Shown here piece by piece: positions 60,310 to 64,000 of a stretch of DNA of 64,000 nucleotides (the stretch's first letter is position 1; each line of letters opens with the position of its first letter). The notes below the pieces were generated by a model that worked only from the letters and a program-made list of their open reading frames with translations, searched no databases and was not told where the DNA came from. Source of the stretch: Pyricularia pennisetigena (taxonomy: Eukaryota > Ascomycota > Sordariomycetes > Magnaporthales > Pyriculariaceae); the NCBI RefSeq assembly GCF_004337985.1, contig NC_043744.1, positions 2,764,408-2,828,407 of the forward strand, read 5' to 3'. The position numbers and the translations under genes are program-made.

Positions 60310-61381
60310 AAAGGTTTTAATTTGTGCATTCAAATGCATTTTATATCGCTGGAAAACCTGAAATTTAAACTTTATTTTGGTTATTATTGTATTTTTACAA
60401 CACGTATATTGTCGAAAATATTGCTGTTTTTGTGCGAAATGATTGGTTTTAAGCGCTAATTCAGCACCTAACCCCTTGTATTTACAATGGGGATCGCTAA
60501 AACTTAGCGTTCGATTTAGGCCCTTTTAAACACTGCAGCGATCGCTTGCATTGCAAATCCAAAATTTTTGGTGTGGTTTTTGTGGATCGTGCACGCCATT
60601 GTAATTGGCTCAAATTTTAATAGGGTTCACGCTAGCGAGTCAGGGCCAAAAACCCCTGTATTCGTTCGCTAATAACCCATTAAATTTTTTCAGTGCGTTT
60701 AGTAGGGTTTACAATAGCCCACAAACCCATTAGCGGAATTACGTTAGTGGTTAGTTTACCCGACACGATACCCCGCAGTTTACCCTGCACGATACCCTGC
60801 AGTTTACCCTGCACCCATTTAACGAACTGAATTCGTTACGTGCACTTGGATTGGTACAAATACCAGGGCACCCATTAATTGCGGATTTCAGGGATTCCAA
60901 CCCTGTATTTTAATAGACCTTAACCATTAAAAATAACAATAAACCCTTTCATTGGCAATTACAGGGCTTTACCCGTTAAAAGTGAAAGGGTATAGCAAAT
61001 CCTGAATTAAATAGGGTATTTACCCTTAAACAATTAAATTAATTAATTATAGCTATAAATTAACGAATTGCAATTATAATTTAGGTTACCCTATAACGGA
61101 AAACGACCCTATATCGGGCCTTCCAGGCCCGATTCCAACAAATAGGGGGCCTAAACCCAGCCTAAAAGAAATTTTAACCGCTAAATTACAGGCCCAAAAC
61201 CTGTAATTAAAACCGTTAATTACGTAAATAAATTAACTTTAAAGGATAATTAAACAATTAATTACCGTATTAACCCTAAAAAGCGGTGATTCCACTAATC
61301 TTAATAATAATTCGGAAAATAAACCCGTTACCGCACCCCTTAATCCACCCGGTAACCTAATTTTAGGTGGCGGGATAGGTA
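60310..61381 (+). other. Copia-2 leader, with 24-bp repeats
   Basis: Untranslated leader. At 60753-60820 a ~24-bp unit (GTTTACCCTGCACGATACCC) is repeated about 2.7 times. The first ~400 bp are mirrored at 62222-62651. No open frame is seen. Confidence 0.6.
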
Positions 61382-61548
61382 AAAAACTATCGAAACGGGT
61401 ATTTTCCTTCCCCCAAAATTGTAAATTAATAGGGGTTAGCAATTACGATTTGTGGAAACAAGCGTTAATAGTACAATTCAAGGCTTTGAAAGCAGCGGAA
61501 TTTATTTTTAACCCTGAAATTGGTAATACCCTACCGGAATACGAGTAA
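61382..61548 (+). pseudogene. Copia-2 gag N-terminal fragment
   Basis: The frame ending with TAA at 61546-61548 reads SNYDLWKQALIVQFKALKAA, then FIFNPEIGN and LPEYE. The 'NYDLWK' block is typical of copia gag N-termini ('NY..WK'). It is cut soon afterwards by a Copia-1 LTR, so only the first part of gag is left. Confidence 0.65.
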
Positions 61549-61561
61549 TTAATCCTATTAT

Positions 61562-62219
61562 TGTGAACATGGCTAGCGCAGGGCTCATGATACTAACTAC
61601 CCTGCATTATCACATAACGGCTAGCATGGGCTAATTTTATTAGTCAGCCTGCATCGAATAAATAAATAAATAACAAATAAAACGTATACGCGTTTATACA
61701 CACAAAGCTTTATATATCACGTCTTTGTTCATAGTTTCAACAACAAAACAAATACCTCATATTTAATCTAGCTTAGTGGTATAATGCACGTACCATAATC
61801 TATATCATATATACGTTGAAGTGCGTGGGTTCGAATCCCGTTGTGGTCGCAGATTTTCTGTGCATGCATAAGCACAATAGGCCGTTAGACTTAATGGGCC
61901 GTTAGGCTCAATAGGTCGGCAGGTTAGTCACATGAATAAGGCCAAATCATATGACGTGACCCCGCATTCCGGACATCCGGATCGAAGATCTGCACCTACG
62001 GATTCGAACACGTAATTCACAACTCAAACTTAGATACATCACCTTCATACCTTCATCGATTCAACGATTTAACGAATCGATTGTGCAACAACAATATATT
62101 ATCTCTATTACCCGCTAGCAGACGGTTATCTGCCATTTCAACGTTCCATCAGCCTTATACGTGATCCACTTTTCCCCGCGTTCAAGATTAAGCTTATTCT
62201 ATCTCGTAACCTCCTCACA
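61562..62219 (+). repeat. Copia-1 LTR at the Copia-2 inversion centre
   Basis: 658-bp LTR with clean ends. The flanks ATTAT and TTTAT do not match exactly. The left side is Copia-2 gag in plus sense and the right side is Copia-2 leader in minus sense, so the LTR sits at a rearrangement junction. Confidence 0.88.
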
Positions 62220-62651
62220 TTTATAGGCTGTTGTAAACTTATTCAAACGCATTAAACATTTAATGGGTTATTAACGAACGAATATAGGGGTTTTTGGCCC
62301 TCACTCGCTAGCGTGAACCCTATTAAAAATTTAAACCAATTACAGTGGCGTGCACGATCCACACAAACCATACCAAAAAGAATTTTGGATTTGCAATGTA
62401 AGCGAGCGTTGCAGTACCTGAAAAAACATTAGTCGAACGCTAATTTTTAGCGATCCCTATTGTAAATACAGGGGGTTAGGTGCGCAATTAGCGCCTAAAA
62501 CCAGCAATTTCGCACAAAAGCAGCAATATTTTCGTTAATATACCTCCTGTAAAAATGCGATAATAACCAAAACAAAGCCTAAACTTCAGGCTTTCCAGCG
62601 ATGCAAAATGCATTTTGGTGCACAAACTAAAACCTTTCCGGGCTTATAATT
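62220..62651 (-). other. Inverted Copia-2 leader and primer site
   Basis: Reverse complement of about 60297-60720, including the primer site at 62638-62650. No gene. Confidence 0.7.
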
Positions 62652-63218
62652 TGTTAATAATATGGGTTATTAACAGGGGTTTAAATATTAACCTAAATGC
62701 GGCGTGGTGCTAATTGCGCTATAAAAACCTGTAATTACAGGGTTTAAACATATTAAATTATTTATTACAATGGTTCACTAATTTTGGGATTAATGGTTTA
62801 AATTTATTGGTGAGGGAAATGTTATTTTATTTCCCTTATATATTTTCTGATATTGAAATGGGGGTCCGCACCCCTGAAAGCGTTCCGGTACCGCACACGA
62901 TTTCCCGAAAAATTATTTTATATCCGTTGTTGAAAAAACACCTTCATTTTTATATAAACCATTTTTGGGTTCGCACTGGTTTGTTGATTTGGTGAAAATT
63001 TTAACCCAATATAGGGTAGCTAACTCGTAGGTGCAGGGTGGCTGTGAACCCGGTATAGGGTGAACCCCATTCGCTAACCTTTTAAATCGCAATTCTTACA
63101 ATATAAAATATAACGGAAAATCCGACAACCCCGACAGCCCACTTCGGCATTATCTATTGTGGCTTATATACAAATAAAAGTGGACCCATTATATGCCAAA
63201 AAACGCATATAATTAACA
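62652..63218 (-). repeat. Copia-2 LTR, complete, minus
   Basis: 567 bp, TGTTAATAATATGGG...ATAATTAACA. Mirror of 59727-60294, facing it head to head. Confidence 0.85.
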
Positions 63219-63714
63219 ATTAGAATAATGTAGGTAAAAAAGAAGTTTGATAGTATTTATATATACTAATATAATGTAATTGCTGTATTAAAATCTTTTT
63301 TAATTATACAAATAATTGGGCGAATAATTAATTGCTTTAATAAGTTCTCAATTAAAATAGAAATATTAATAAAATATTTATTCCAAACGGTAATAACATG
63401 CACTTTCCACCGACACGTCAATTTAAAAGCCGTATTGATATAGATGTATTTTATCCCTACCAAATACCATTATTCGAAAAAATAAATTAAATATAACAAT
63501 ATATATAAAAAATTAAAAAACCTCTTTAATTTTCTAATATTTATATAAGCGGAAAGGCTTTGCCAACAATTCCTGCCTGAAAAGAATGTAAAAAAATCAC
63601 ATATTGCAACGCAGGTCACTATATATTCTTACGATTTTTATTCATTTTTCTATTCGAATATTAAATTATATATCGTGGTTACACTGCCTTTTTTGCTGTT
63701 TTAGTGCGAATATA
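63219..63714 (+). repeat. Repeat Z copy
   Basis: 63290-63563 resembles 1261-1550 (AATAATTGGGCGAAT, ACTTTCCACCG and the following AT-rich tail). The remainder is AT-rich with no supported gene. Confidence 0.5.
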
Positions 63715-63882
63715 GTACAAATACCCGCCATAAACGGCGAAAATCGACAAAATGTCTTTAGATTAGGACGAGCGCGATCTTTTCGGCCAATGCAATTGGT
63801 CGAATAGCCATACGGCTAAAAGGTACATGGAACGCTCGGTCCCCACTGCGAAGCAGGGGGGTCTAGTCTAAGCACTGAGACT
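63715..63882 (-). repeat. Repeat Y1 head, inverted
   Basis: CGCCATAAACGGCG, the GGCCAATGCAATTGGTC dyad and CCCCACTGCGAAGCAGGGG hairpin, ending GCACTGAGACTAG. The last 118 bases (63883-64000) leave this repeat and show nothing assignable. Confidence 0.6.
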
Positions 63883-64000
63883 AGCTGCGCGCATGAAAAA
63901 TGCAGCCGACTGCACTTAACGTGCGGTCGCAGGGCCTTTATAAGGCCTGTTCTTAACAGATACTTTATAGGGGTAAATTATATGATTATAAAAACGGCTT

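Overview
The window is an AT-rich, repeat-dominated block of a filamentous ascomycete (Pezizomycotina-type) nuclear genome. Three things point there: LTR retrotransposons whose codons have decayed almost only by C-to-T/G-to-A change in CpA/TpG context (CAA/CAG to TAA/TAG, TGG to TAG/TAA), the signature of repeat-induced point mutation (RIP); a copia element primed by an internal piece of initiator tRNA-Met; and one intact gene for a small secreted cysteine protein of the kind found in gene-poor compartments of plant-associated fungi. The species cannot be named from the sequence.

Layout. 1-1554: unclassified dispersed repeats (called Y and Z here). 1555-12458: fragments of two Ty1/copia families. 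Copia-1 has ~659-bp LTRs, TGTGAACATGG...CTCCTCACA. Copia-2 has ~567-bp LTRs, TGTTAATTATATG...ATTAACA. This stretch holds a palindromic LTR pair and a RIP-decayed Copia-1 copy. 12459-17798: decayed Copia-2 on the minus strand. 17799-18459: a Copia-1 LTR that runs directly into the 3' end of the secreted-protein gene (18455-18769, minus). 18833-22387: low-RIP intergenic DNA and Y repeats. 22388-35230: complete but decayed Ty3/gypsy chromovirus with target duplication AGAAA, whose 3' LTR was split by a young Copia-1 element (29955-35133, TSD CCGGA) with apparently identical LTRs and largely open gag and pol, but a ~1-kb internal deletion. 35236-37520: inverted Y repeats around a solo Copia-1 LTR. 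37560-47420: decayed plus-strand coding sequence, including a probable SNF2-type helicase, interrupted by a Copia-1 LTR. 47600-58930: decayed minus-strand gene split by the second gypsy copy (50218-58539, TSD GTTTG), which itself carries a solo Copia-1 LTR. 59225-64000: Y/Z repeats and two Copia-2 ends in head-to-head inversion around a Copia-1 LTR.

The main biological points are: (i) a tRNA-like module with A- and B-box sequences inside every near-complete Copia-1 LTR; (ii) half-tRNA-iMet type primer sites in both copia families; (iii) a candidate effector with a predicted signal peptide, a dibasic pro-site and a CX3C-X18-CX3C motif whose stop codon is supplied by an LTR; (iv) a 120-bp (40-codon) tandem repeat downstream of the gypsy chromodomain, kept in both copies; (v) old RIP-decayed and young undecayed insertions side by side. 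Only the secreted-protein gene and the young Copia-1 gag and pol are open; all other coding blocks are decayed.
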